DNA from: Liolophura sinensis
Lineage: Eukaryota > Mollusca > Polyplacophora > Chitonida > Chitonidae
NCBI RefSeq assembly: GCF_032854445.1
Contig: NC_088302.1
Location: forward strand, 40,120,191 to 40,184,190
Reading direction: 5' to 3'
DNA: 64,000 nucleotides
Below the pieces are notes generated by a model that was not told the DNA's origin, ran no database searches, and saw only the letters and a program-made list of their open reading frames with translations. This document shows, piece by piece, positions 1 to 13,586 of this stretch. Positions within the stretch are counted from its first letter, which is position 1. Every line of letters begins with the position of its first letter. The position numbers and the translations under genes are program-made.

Positions 1-409
1 TCAGATAACTCACGAAAGAAGGGTTTGTATGTCATCAAAAATGTTGCAATGTTTTAGTTTAAATTTTTGATCTTGAACGATTTAATTATATTTTTCTAGA
101 TTGTGGCACAAGTACATTTGCTGTATGTTTGTATTAAGTTGTCCCTTCTCCATAGATTTGGTTTAAATTGGTTGTCAGTGTCAGATTTTAAACTTTACAT
201 CCATATTTTCATCTTGCCTTGCTTCAGGGTTGCATTTGGCATGGATGCTGTGTTTAACGTTGAAGATGTTGACCGGATGATATGTTCCTTTCTACCGAAG
301 GGATAAGGTTTCGAAATTCGACTCGTGCTGTGCTTCATAATACACGAATATTTTTCGAAACTGAGCGAATAGCTTCAGAATTGATGGAATGTTTGATTTC
401 TGGTTTCAG
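1..409. other. Intron or unresolved 5' flank of the thioester protein gene
   Basis: No exon could be assigned here. A stretch after a CTTGCTTCAG acceptor-like site (about 226-300) reads open in one frame, but no usable GT donor follows before its stop and it does not resemble this protein family. The first exon I trust begins after the TTTCAG at 404-409. The missing N-terminal half of the gene should lie left of the window. Confidence 0.4.
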
Positions 410-3400
410 GTGGAACGTAAAATTTCCGTGTTTGGAGGTGGCTACAGACCGTTACCCAGTGCATTTGGCCGTTTCCAATTTCAGCTACCATTCAACGGAG
501 GCGATGCCACGTCTATATTTAGGGTAAGTCTATAACAGGAACGTAAACAAAACTTTAATGTAGCTGACTGATATCTGATAAGCATACATCCTAACTCGAG
601 AGGAGCATTACACATCCTCCCCGCACCAATCAAAAGTAATTTTACTCAATTTCAAAAATAAACTAAATTTTAGATTAACAGGTCAACCATAACCATGACT
701 TATTTTGTTATACTACTGTTGGTGAAAGAAATCTTTGTCAGTTGCATTAGACCCCAAAACAAGGCGCCAAGGCCTACACTGGCATTTATTTGCTATCCCT
801 AATGTTGTAATAGAGGAAAGTATGAACAACTGTCAAAGTAACTTGTCTTAAAGTTATTTTGGACAACACCAAAAAGTGAATTTGCAGAGGATCTTTCTAC
901 GATTTTGTTTATGGTTTCCTTGACAACACAGTGTAAGGAAGAGGCGAATAACTTGCGATAAAAATAGCTGAAAAGAGCAAAATACTCCTTGCAAAGAAAC
1001 CAAGATACCTATATCCCATGCAGTGTCAGATCATTGTCTATTAAAACTATCAAAAAATGTCTATTTTATAATATTTCGGAAAAGGTAGCTCCCGACTGTT
1101 GAATTTAGTTGTCCGGTTTTCTCGCTCTTTTAACTCATTTACCAATCAGAAGTGCGTTTGGTAGAAGACTTGCAATAGATAAATGTTATTTAAATTGTCT
1201 GTGTGGCAAAAATTAAACCTGTTACCTATGTGGCAGAAGAAACTGGTAGGACTCATTATTTGTCTATGCTGTTTCAGAATGCAGGGATACTTGTAATATC
1301 GGACGGGCCTGCTCCACACGAAAAGGAACTGCAGTAAGTACTCACTCATGCCATTTCTACGACTCTCTTTGAGTCACATGCTGGCGATAACTCATTGAAT
1401 ACAGCTGGTGTTGCACAACTTCCCAGATAAACTGAGTGCTAAATTATTGGTGCAACTGACGTTTGTGTTCCTTTGGTCTAATTATCCTCTATACTCACAA
1501 AATTTATTTTGACTCCTAACGCTGTAATTTGTACACATTTATATTGGGGGTAATTCATCTCGCAAGATTCACCAATGTGGTCGCTGAGAGTTCAAGGCCA
1601 GCTCATGCTGGCTTCCTCTCCGACCGTACGTGGGAAGGTCTGCAGCAACCTGCGGATGGTCGTGGTTTTCCGCCGGGCTCTCCCCGGTTTCCACCCACCA
1701 TGATGCTGGTTGCCGTCGTATAAGTGAAATATTCTTGAGTACGGCGTAAAACACCAATCAAATAAATAAATAAATAAATCTCGCAAGATTCTGTTTTGGA
1801 ATCTGCTGTTGTTTCATACTGGTCCTGAAGATTTCGTTGTTGTTGTTGTTACGCGTGTGTTGCAACTTTACATCGATGTTTCTTCTGCCAGGGTTCATCT
1901 CGAACAGAAGACAGTTTGTCCCACTCGCAACAGCATTTGCCCCTGCGGAATCCTCGGGACCTGTGGAAGATGAACTCCTGGACCCAGAAAGGGTACGCAC
2001 CTTTTTCCCGGACACATGGTTATGGGCAAGCAAAACCTCGGGGTAGGTTTCTCATATTAAGTTTAACAGTTTAAGTTTATGAGAAATTATGGATATGACA
2101 ATGCAAGTATATTAATTTCTTCCACGATAGAAGCAAAGTTTATTTAAACAGACTGTAACTTTGGATCATGTTCAAATATTCATATATTTAAGTTTTAAAC
2201 AGTTGTTAAAAATATTAATGTTAACTGTCTGTAACCTGTCTGCCCTACTATAAGTCAATGTAAACTAAGGGAATAAATGTCACGCAGTAAATGTGAATTT
2301 TTTGTCTTAATCTACACACCATGGTGTACCTGTTAAAAAGGGTGCATATTTATTCTAAATCGCGTGTTCTAATTCATTGTTTTCTGTTTTCCAGACCAAA
2401 TAGACGTGCAGTATTCTCAGCCGCCATTCCCGATACGATCACATCATGGGTAGTCAGTGCCTTTGCCTTGAACTCCGCCTCCGGTCTGGGAGTTGCCCCT
2501 ACAAACCCTAAGGTATTATAGCTTTGCTGCCAATTTTATTTTTTTTTTTTTTATGAAATCTGTCCATTTGGTTTCAGTTGATTTACTTCTAGGTTAGCAT
2601 GACTTGAGCTTAGCAGATTTTCAGGCCATTTAATATTTGTTCCCTGGCTGGTAGCGAATATGAAGACAATGACTGAGGACAAACCAACTAACTGGATCTG
2701 TGTGGAATGCTGCTTTGTTAGCGTGCGTCATTTTGCACAAATGGACATGCTGCAAGGATGTATAGTTCAATGCAGTCAGGACAGACATGTTCTTTGTAGT
2801 CAGGGCAGAGATGTTTTTAGTCAAGACAGATATGTTGTTTTTCTTTAACCCTATCCTATAAACATATTCTGGACAAAACTTAGGGTTGCAGCTAACGCCC
2901 CAGTGCATCAACGGATTACGGTAAGATAGAGCACGTCAGGCCGATGCTCTGAGTTTCCATGGAGCTTGATTTATATGATTGGTGTTTTACACCGTACTCG
3001 AGAATATTTCACTTATGCGACGGCGACCAGCATTATGGTGATAGGAAACCGGGCAGCTTGCTGTTAAAATTTCTCACGTATGCCCGGAGAGGAAGCCAGC
3101 ATGAGCTGCACTTGAACTCACAGTGACCGCATTGGTGTGAGGCTCCTTGGTCATTGCTCTGTGCTAGTGCCCCTTCCCCCCTCCCCCCTCCCCTGGAACT
3201 TGAACTTCAATTCTCATATCTCAGCTCCAATGCAGGGTCCGAGCTTCCATTCTTCACGCTGGGATCTCACGCAGAATATGAACTTTCTTTCATCAAGAAT
3301 AGGAGCTTCCATTCATCAATCCCAACCTCTTTTCACCATTCCAACCATTCATCCTGAGTATGTCCTGTCATTCATAATTTTGTGAAGTCATCCATGTTCT

Positions 3401-6400
3401 GAGCTATAATTCATCATTTTGCTTTATTCGTCTGTCACATTTTATCATTTTCTTTCAAGGTGGAAGCCTTTCTGCCATTCTTCGTTACTCTCAATCTACC
3501 CAAATCCGTGATTCGTGGCGAGGAAGTCGTTCTGCAAGCTATTGTCTTCAACTTCCTCCAAGTGGATACCGCCGTAAGTTTAAATCTTCACATTTCATTG
3601 TTTACTTTCACCAAACGTTCTTTTTAAATAACGTTATCCTGTGGCATTATACGCCATTTATGACAAAAAACAAGCAAGAAAACGTATTCTAATATTTTAT
3701 AAAACTAGCCCCATTGCTGTAATCCTGTATGTGGACACGTCTGCGAGTTGATTCCATTGTAATTTCGTTTTGGAACCAAGATGTGCATCCAACTGCAACT
3801 TTTCAAAGGCGAAAAAGAAAAACCACTGATGACCCCATCCTTTTCCTGGTCAGTCAATAAAGTGTACTTAATTTTTTCAGGTTACTGTGACTTTGTCAGG
3901 GTCAAATGATTTCCTGAATATTGGATTGGACAACAATGGACAAACGACCACTTCCTCTGTGGACAAAGTTGAGCGTATTCAGGTGTGGCAATGTTCCGAT
4001 CAAGCACATATTCCCCTTTTCTTAAAATCAGGATATTTTTGAATAATGCTTAACATGAGGACTTTTTCTAAGTTGTCACCTTACGAATACATGTTTGTAT
4101 TATGTTATTCCTATCTCAACCTTCCCTTACCCTTTGGACAACAGAGCACTCTGAGCACTTCTAGACTAGTGACGTATGTTATATTTTTCGATATATAGCA
4201 CGGCAGTTTTACCTGATTACACTTAAGCCGTGGCGAAAATGGATGTCTAAGTAGCTACTTTTATATCATTTACATGAACAGTTAGAACAAAACCCTAACT
4301 GAGGTAAATTAACAAGAGGCCAGATTTCATCGGACCTTTTCCTAACTGTCACTCTGTCGTCACTGCCCTAGTCCTGTGCTCCATGCTGTAATCGTTTGTG
4401 CTGATCCCTCGATGTACTTCTTCTCTCCCTAATAGGTTTTAGCAGGAAAGGCTAGGTCGGTGTTTTTCCCAATCAGAGCCACTACCTTGGGAAACATTGA
4501 CCTACAGGTGCGCGCTCAGTCTAGCGTGGCTGCTGACGCTCTCATCCGACAGCTCCGTGTTGAGGTCAGTATAACACAGCATCTCTTTATCTTCAATCAC
4601 AAGGTTATCTTGTTGTGAATCTAGCTGTAGAAACAGATATTCAGTATAACAGCCGTTTACCAAAACAACGTTCAACACAAACTCCTCAAAACACTAACAA
4701 ATGCTATAAAGTGCGAACTGAGGACAGATTCATACCAAAATAGGCAGCCAACAGTTTTAAACGACGTCGAAAGGAGGAAGGAATGTTCTGGGTGAATGAA
4801 TGAAATCAATATCCATAAAGTGTTATAAAAATAACGGTTTTTAAAAGGGAAACAACACCAGTGGTTTAAACCACACCGATTGCCTAAATCACACCAATTG
4901 TCTAAACAACACCGATTGTCTAAACCACGCCGATTGTCTAAATCACACCGATTGTCTAAATCACACTGGTTGTCTAAACCACACCGATTGTCTAAATCAC
5001 ACCGATTGTCTAAACCACACCTATTGTCTAAATCACACCGATTGTCTAAATCACACCGATTGTCTAAACCACACCGATTGTCTAAATCACACCAATTGTC
5101 TAATATTTCTAGAAACCAAATATATTTTGAAAGAGGCACAAAATATATACTTTTTTAAATTGATTTCAGTGTGTAAGGTTTCTTTCTGATAAGAGGTAGA
5201 TCGCGACAGTAGGCTTGCTGTTTATTTTGATCTTGACCAATAGTTGATGCTTTGACACTAAACCACTTTTGGTTCCGTGTTTCCAGCCGGAGGGAGTTGC
5301 CCAGGACTACAACCGACCCCTGCTGATCGACCTGACACAGAGTGGGGCCCGCTTCGAGCAGACCCTCCCACTTCCGCTTCCGGATAATGTCGTACCGGGA
5401 TCAGTCCGGGTAAAGACAAACGTCCTTGGTAAGAGGAGTATTGGGTATATTTTTGTGATTGTCATAACTAAAATAAATTAGAACTAGTTTAATCGACGTA
5501 AAAATGACCTATGTTAGTGAACAACCTCAGCTTACCTTCCTTCACTGAACTGAGAGGTGAGACCAGTTTGGCATTGTTCGCGCACCTTGACGTAGAATGT
5601 AATTTCCGTAGCAACATAAAAACTACAGTGTCCTCTGTGGTATTTACGACCTGGTGGGTAATTTGTGTGAGCAATTTGAGAATCTGAACTAATTAGGAGA
5701 GGCATTCTGTACCAATGGTTGATGCGAACGATTTCTTTTAATCAGTTTTCTCTCCTAACGCGGAGGCTGTTGTCGTGTACTATGAATGTAAACTAAGTAT
5801 ATTTCGGGAATCGAATTTCAGGGGATCTCTTGGGACCCACAATCAACAACCTGGACAAGTTGTTGAAGATGCCAAGCGGTTGCGGGGAACAGAATATGAT
5901 CAACTTTGCCCCAGATGTATTTATCCTAAAATACCTGACAGAAACGGGGCAACTGACGAATGAAATACGTGATAAGGCAACACAATTCCTTGAGAAAGGT
6001 ATGACTACTTCATTTTGTTTATGTACCTTATGTCGCTCATGGACTACCATAGTATTATTGGAAAGAATTTAAGGAAACCTCTGTGGATTAGTTTCAATAG
6101 AGTAACTGAGGTGACAAAAGTGCTGGACTGAATGAACCATCAACAGCCTATTAGGGTTTTTATCTTAATTACAAAAGAATATATATTTAAATGCTTCCCA
6201 CATATAATATGATTTTACCGGCTATGTGGATAGTCCTGCTCATGTATATGCATAGTTTGGCATATTGATCACGGAGCCCTCGCTGGGATAGGTGTTGGCC
6301 ATTGACCAACGAGGTCGCAAGGTCGAATCCAGCTTTTGCTGGTTCGGCCGCGGCACAGAAATCAAAACATTTGCCACGTACCTAGAGTGTCTGGTTAACC

Positions 6401-9400
6401 CCACCTATAGCTCTGGCCCCGGGATTACGGAGTGATTTTAGATAAAATTTCAATTATTACTCGTTGTAGGCCCTATGTTTCTTTGCTTTATTTTAGTTAA
6501 AATTTGTTTTACTTACGAGAAATTTACGTTGTCAAGCAACCTTATGATTTTGTTGAGTAAGAAATGACAATTTTAATGTGATTTGAAATTTTGACTTAAG
6601 TCTAAGATCGTTTCGTGATCCGGGAGCCAGACTTAAAGGTCGAGAAGACATAAAAATTGCATGAACTTCAGATGAAAGAGTGCGAAAAGTTAGTTATAAA
6701 TGTGGTCTTCAATATTTTGTTCAATTTTTTTGTATAGTTGGTATTTTGGACCACTTCTTGATATATATTGTCTTTGTGTAATAATGGTTGTAAATGAGAA
6801 AGTGACACAAGTTTAATAAATCTGTTTGCACTAAATTTGGCCTTTTCAGCTAACAAATATGTTCAACCTGGATTTTGATCATATTTACATTTTAAATATA
6901 TTCATAAATGTGATCGCAATTACGATTAATGCATATGTTTGGATATAAACAACAAATTTACATCCAAATTAATTTATTTAGACATTCATTTAGAAAATTA
7001 TTATGTAAAGACGGGGTGATTTATAATAGCCACCATACGGGCATGTTTTTAAATACCCTTTTCTCCTGAAATTAAAAAATCTAAAAAATATTAAATGACA
7101 TATTTGCAAATAAGTTTTTACGCTCTTTGATCTAATTTTGGTTTCATTTTTATGTTTACGTCTTCTTTAAATAGACATTAATCATCTATTTGTATGTTTG
7201 GTAGGTTACCAGCGTCAACTGACGTACCAGCGAACAGACGGTTCCTTCAGCGCTTTCGGTAACACCGATGAAGCAGGCAGCACGTGGTTAGTATTCACAC
7301 TTTTTTCAGACTTCACACTTCACACTTTTACACCCAACCAACCATAAATAATGCACATGTAAGCTAGATTCTGCTTGTCTTCATTGCCACAACGCTGTGA
7401 GTTCAAGTCCAGCTCATGTTGGCTTCCTCTCCAGCCATACGTGGGAAGGTCTGGCAGCAACCTGCGGATGGTCGTGGGTTTCCCCAGTCTCCGCCCACCA
7501 TAATGCTGGACGCTGTCGTACAGGTGAAATATTCTTGAGTACGACGTAAAACACCTATCAAATAAATAAAGCATTGTCACAAACATACAACAATTTTTCA
7601 TGGCTGTGTTCATGTAAGAAGATTTCTTTTGGAGCGAGTAAGGTGTTTTTCTCGTTCACGTAAGGATGGGTTTATAGCACTGTAAAACCGGATTAATCAT
7701 TCGTTCTTTGTGTATTAAGCTAGATTGCCCTTTCATGGGATGCATATAATAGATTGAAAGTTAAATTCCGTCGCCACGAGAAGAGCCTAATGTAATTTTC
7801 ACAAAACAGTTGTTTAAAAAAAAACAACAGGACTTCCTATTTTTTCTATGTTTATAAATATAAATGTACAGTTACGTGGATTCCACTATATACGTATAAT
7901 TAAAGGCGTACAGCATAAAGAGTAAACCCAAAGCAGCGACGACAGTGTGATAGCTGCCACACGATCACACGTAACCGGTGAAATACGACCTCTGGTCAGA
8001 TCCTCTTGTGTCAATCACGGCCAATCAGTTTTGTTTATTTTAACGTTTGTAAAAATTCATTTTCCTCCCATTTGCAGGTTGACCGCCTTCGTTGTCAAGT
8101 CATTCTCTGAGGCCAAACCTTTCACGTTTATTGATGACAAGGTCCTAAACCGAGCTGTAGACTGGCTTGTTAACAATCAGGACCCCTCGGGGGCATTCAG
8201 AGAGACAGGGAATGTGATCCACACAGAAATGCAGGTGAGAGATCCTTCTGTTTCGCCGAAGGTTCTATGGCCATCCCTTCATTCCGATAGGCCAGATTAT
8301 CCAAATTACTGTTTGTACATGGACTCATGACATATAGTATAATCAGAATGTGAGGGTCCCAGATTTCTTAAATATAAGTCATGTAATCACTGGGGTAAAG
8401 TGTTTGTGAAAAATGTCCTATTCAGATGTAGCTGGTATTGTAAAAATTGGATTGCCCAGATTCTGCTGAGATTACATGATACCTTGCTCAAAACGGACAA
8501 TGCCACCGCCAGACAAGTCGATTTTCGGAGAAAGCTGCCTGTTACCTGATATTTATCATTGGGACCAAGAGTCTAAAAATGGCACCATATTAATCAAGAT
8601 ATACTGAATGTCGGGGAAAGCTGTCGATGGAACTATAGGCCTATTTACCATTGTTACCATTATATCATATCTTCCATAGCTCCAGTCTCGACTACGTGCA
8701 GCCTCATATTCAAGAAAGTTGTCGTTTTGCTGATGTTCTGTCAGTGTCCCGCATAAAATGTCAACCTACTCAGGTTAGCCATTGGTCAAAACTCCCATTG
8801 AGGAATGTCGCGGTGGCACTGGACCCATCCTATGCTGTTCATAATAACTCATAATACATGATATGTAAAGCGTGTCGGCAGAAAACTGTGGTTTCGTGGG
8901 TATTGTAGGCTAATGTTTGCTGTTTGTTTGTCAGGGTGGTGCAGCACGAGGGACACCCCTTACCGCCTATGCCCTTATAGCCATCTACGAGCAAGAGGCT
9001 TTGTCCACGGTAAGTCACCCGTTGATAGAAGGATAATTCATCCTCTAGGCTCACAGTGTAGCAAACTTCAGATACTGAACTCGACGACTCGTGATTTAGT
9101 TAGATTAATGTTGTACAGAAAATAGCTTCTCAATGTACTCACTGTCTCCTTTGTTTGAGAATAAAAATTTGAAGTAATGCTGGATGTATTTTATTAGAAT
9201 TTCTTGTATTTACTATGAACCTTTGCTCACACGTTAAAGGGTTAACATTGTAAGGGTCTTGCATTTTAGCTCTGTCGTTCACCTGACAATACCTCAAACA
9301 TTCTAAATGTTACAGGAAAACGCAGTTGCACGTAGAAATGCTATAAACCGAGCGAGAAGCTACCTGGAAGCAGAGGTTAGCAGCGTTTCTGACGTGTACG

Positions 9401-12400
9401 CTTTGTCCATTGTATCGTACGCCTTGAAACTAGTCAACAGCCAGGAGGCCAATCGGGCTTTCACAAGGCTTCAAGCTTTAGCAACAGTTAGAGGTAAGTG
9501 GACTGGATAAGTTACTCGATCTTAATGATCGTGATGATTAATTGTTTTGAGTAAGTGTTAAATTAAAGACAATTAAACTAAAGGTGTACAGCACATGGTG
9601 TAAACCAGCGCAGCGACGACAGTGTGATAGACGAACACTATAGAGAGTACAACCAGAAAAGCGACGATAGAGTGATAGATGTACAGCACATAAAGTCAAA
9701 CCAGATCAGCGACGACAGTAGGATAGCGATCTCTTGTCAATCTACCCCAAATTCTTTAATCTTGAATTACTTTCGCCTCTAGTGTACTGTAACAACAGCA
9801 TTATAATAATCTCACAAAGTTTGGAATCTTGACGTATTACATCGGTCAAGTCTTTTAAAGTTCATTCCGATTCTCAGTTTTCGGCGTTGGAGGTTCAAAC
9901 TGGGATAATTTTGTGTTCATAAAATGTTCACAATTTTAACCCAAGGGTGAACAAAGTATCCTTTAATTGAGATTAATTGAAAAATCAATCATAAAATGGC
10001 TTTGTCGAATCGACATCATAAAGGTTGCCAGAGTTAGGAACATTCCCGAGAACAACCCAACAAAGTGCTTCCATAAGATACCAGTTCAAAGTGTTTTTTT
10101 ACAAATCTATTTTTACTAATCTGAAGCATACATTTGTATACCAGCCGTCAATCAATCAGGACGTTCCAGGTCGATAATCGTAAGACGGATTCCCAAAACA
10201 AAATATAACACAACCCACCAAAGAAGTAAGAAAGTATTTTAAGAACGAAAATAGGATGGAATCATAAGAGAAGCAGTCAACAGTTTTCAATGATGTTGGA
10301 AAGACGCTGTTCTAGGCGACTGGGTGAAAATCAGTTTTCAAATAAGGTTTTCAAAACTGTTCACATATGGCGATTTAATTTATCACGATTAAGATACGGC
10401 CAACAAATAATGTATGACTTCAATGTGTAGAAGTGTGTCAACAGTTAACACCATGCGCTCTTTCATTCCCAGACGGTGAGAAGTTTTGGGATGTGCCATC
10501 CCGTGATGAACGCTCAGGCTCCGGTCCAGTTCCCCTGTTGCCCGATGCGGAATTCTGGACACCGCCAATCATCATCCGATCTCAGAATGTAGAGGCTACT
10601 TCTTACGCCTTGTTGACCATTGCCGAGAGACGTAAGACCACGGACGGATTGCCCGTTATCAAGTGGCTTGCACAACAGAGAAATCCCACGGGCGGGTACG
10701 CCTCCACCCAGGACACCGTGGTCGCCCTCCAGGCTCTCTCAGAATTCGCCGGCTTGATTTACTCGCCAACGTCAAACGTCGACGTGGTTGTGAGCGCTGC
10801 CAATTTCCGTCAATCCTTCGGCGTGTCAAGGTCGAGCGCCCTCATCCTGCAGTCCACAGAGGTCAGTATCCCCTTCCACCCCTCTACTCCAAGACCTACG
10901 GTCTGGAAGGCCTCATGCTAAAAGACTATAGTATAAGGATACTGATATCGTCCTTAAAATAAATAATGAAACGAACCCAGTATACAGATCTTTAAAACTG
11001 ATAGATTTAACTACGTAGATCTACATGATGATCTCAGACTGTGCTTTGATATGCAGCTCAGTGCAGTGATGACAATGGGTGGGGAGTAAATACGGTTTGT
11101 AGGCACTATATTGTTCTATCAGTGAAGGGGAAGACATGCTTTCTTATGATGCATTCCGTAGAAGCACAGAGAGTAAAATTAGAACGGTGACAATATTGTG
11201 ATAGTTGACCAATGGTCACACGTATTACAGGTGAATTCGAGCCACTTGTCCCTTAATTAAAATTACCCAGGATATATGTTTGTTAATCAGTGTATAATGA
11301 ACAATGCCCAAAGTTCAGAAAATTAAGCTGAATGAGATATAGAGATGATATGTTCTGTTGTAGATACCTGGTCCACCTGACAGCGTTACTATCTCCGCAT
11401 CTGGATCTGGAACCGCCATTGTGGAGGTAAGCACCTTCAGTCTTTAGCACGCTCCTGCTGGTGTCGTCTGTATAGCAAGTACTCGTGTCATGAAGCTTAT
11501 GTCGCTAATGTTAACCACCATTACCAAGCCGATAAGATTTCGTCACCATTGGCACACAAGGAAAAGACCATGAAGTATTCACCAAATTTCCTCTTGCACC
11601 CACAATCCGTTTGTCTATTAAATACCACGTGTCGCTGCCGTCGTGTCAGCCTTTAGGCCTTTCTGTCTATAAAGGAAATTTTTCTCCTTTTGCTTCTTTT
11701 TCATTAATTATTACATTGTGCATATCTACTTCCACAAATGATCGCTGTTCAGACGACCTTCCAAAAGTAGTTTGGGATGAGTAATTGTAATTACCTTAAC
11801 TGTAGAGGTAGCATTGTCTAAATATTGGTCAAGATTTCCTCTTAAAACTGAAGATTATTGTCATCACAGACGTGAGAAAGTCTAGGTATAATTCAGCAGA
11901 CACAGAATCACACAGTTAACAATAACATATGTCTGCCTGTATGCCTGTCTGTATGACTGACTGTTCACTGACATCCTGACTGTGGGAACCACTAGCTAAC
12001 TATCTGTATGCTGCTATTCTGACCGAATGTAGACGGATATCCTGTCTGGCTGTTAATCTGTCTATAGGATTGTCTGTGTTTGTTTACTGACATTCTAACA
12101 TTTTGTGTTCATTGATGTAGGTGTCCGTGTCGTACAACGTTTTCAGAGATAACCAGGAACCCGCCTTTGACATCCGTGTTACCTTGAGGAACGAAACCAT
12201 CAACGGGTTTGTGCTGGAAACATGCGCCACGTGAGTTGTTAGTGACATACGCGTCGCATTATCTCTGTCTAAAGCGACCCTGCACTTCACGCACTCCCAG
12301 TGCCGGATTCATCTTATATTCTATATACACGTCATTCCAATATAGATATCTTGGATCTAATGTAATCACACGACATAGTTTTACTGAGTTAATTGTTAGT

Positions 12401-13511
12401 CTCTAAGAGATAAAGCCAAAAGGAAATCACCAACTGTCTCACTGATTTTATTCCTGTCAGGATTTTTGGTGGAAGCAACTGGATTATCTTGGGTAAACAA
12501 CCGCCTTTCGCCGCTTACTAGACAAATCTCCTGACCTAAATCCGCTGCTGATATAGCGAGAGATTGATTCGAACCTATGACCTTGATGGCCAAGAGACCC
12601 AATGGATGCAGCCAGTACACAGCTTTAGCCAATTGAACCCACGAAGGCCCTTAAACTTATGAATATATGTCAATTTAACGTTTGAAAAACGTAGGAAGAA
12701 TTTGTCGTAATCCCCTTTAACTTCACTGATATAAGTTTAATTGAGCCACTTTTATATTTTCAAGGTACACAAGAAACAGTACAAGTGGAATGGTTGTCCA
12801 GGAGACCGGGATTCCAACAGGATTCCAACCAGATATAGAGAGTATTGGCAAAGTTAGAGGGTTAAAACGCACAGAACTACTCGATCGCAAAGTGGCGCTC
12901 TACTTTGATCAGGTATGCAGTTTCATCAAGTATAGCCCGATTTATGTTCGACCATGTGAACTGAAGGACACTGATTTTTATTTATTCTTTCCTGTGTTTT
13001 CCTATACATTTACTGTCGAGAATACATTATACCTTATATTCCATTTTCTACCTGAACTTACCTACATAATATGTCATTTCCTTATTCTAGGTTTTTTAAC
13101 TGCTTTGTACACACATTGAACTATAATCCAGCTCATGCTGGCTTCTTCTCCGGTCGTCCGTGGAAAAGTCTGACACCAATTTGCGGACAGTCGTACGTTT
13201 CCTGAGCTCTGCCCAGTTTCTTCCCACCATACAATGCTTGTGAAACATTCTCCAACGTGGCTTAAAATAATCAGATATTTACATAAATAAAATATTTACC
13301 ATTATACTTTTACCATGGCTATCATTTTCATTTTTTGTTTTAAATGACTAGTATACATAAAGTCTGTACCATACCTGTCATTCCCAGGTAACCTCTAACC
13401 CTCGGTGCGTGAGGATGAGGGTCAATAGGGTGGGTCTGGTGGCCAAAACGCAAGCAGTGCCAGTGCGAATCTTCCAGTACTACTCGCCAGGTAAGTAACT
13501 GTCCAGGTCCG

Positions 13512-13586
<75 letters not shown>

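Noticed and set aside
103-306. Open frame ending in a MDAVFNVEDVDRMICSFLPKG-like stretch as an exon of the thioester gene
   Set aside because: No usable donor before its stop and no resemblance to the family at this position.
282-527. Open frame over the first exon
   Set aside because: It is in another frame; the frame [16 protein letters not shown] leads in phase into NAGILVISD, which fits the family.
4672-5158. Long frames on both strands (LDNRCD / SKPHRL repeats)
   Set aside because: Produced by the 18-bp tandem array in an intron.
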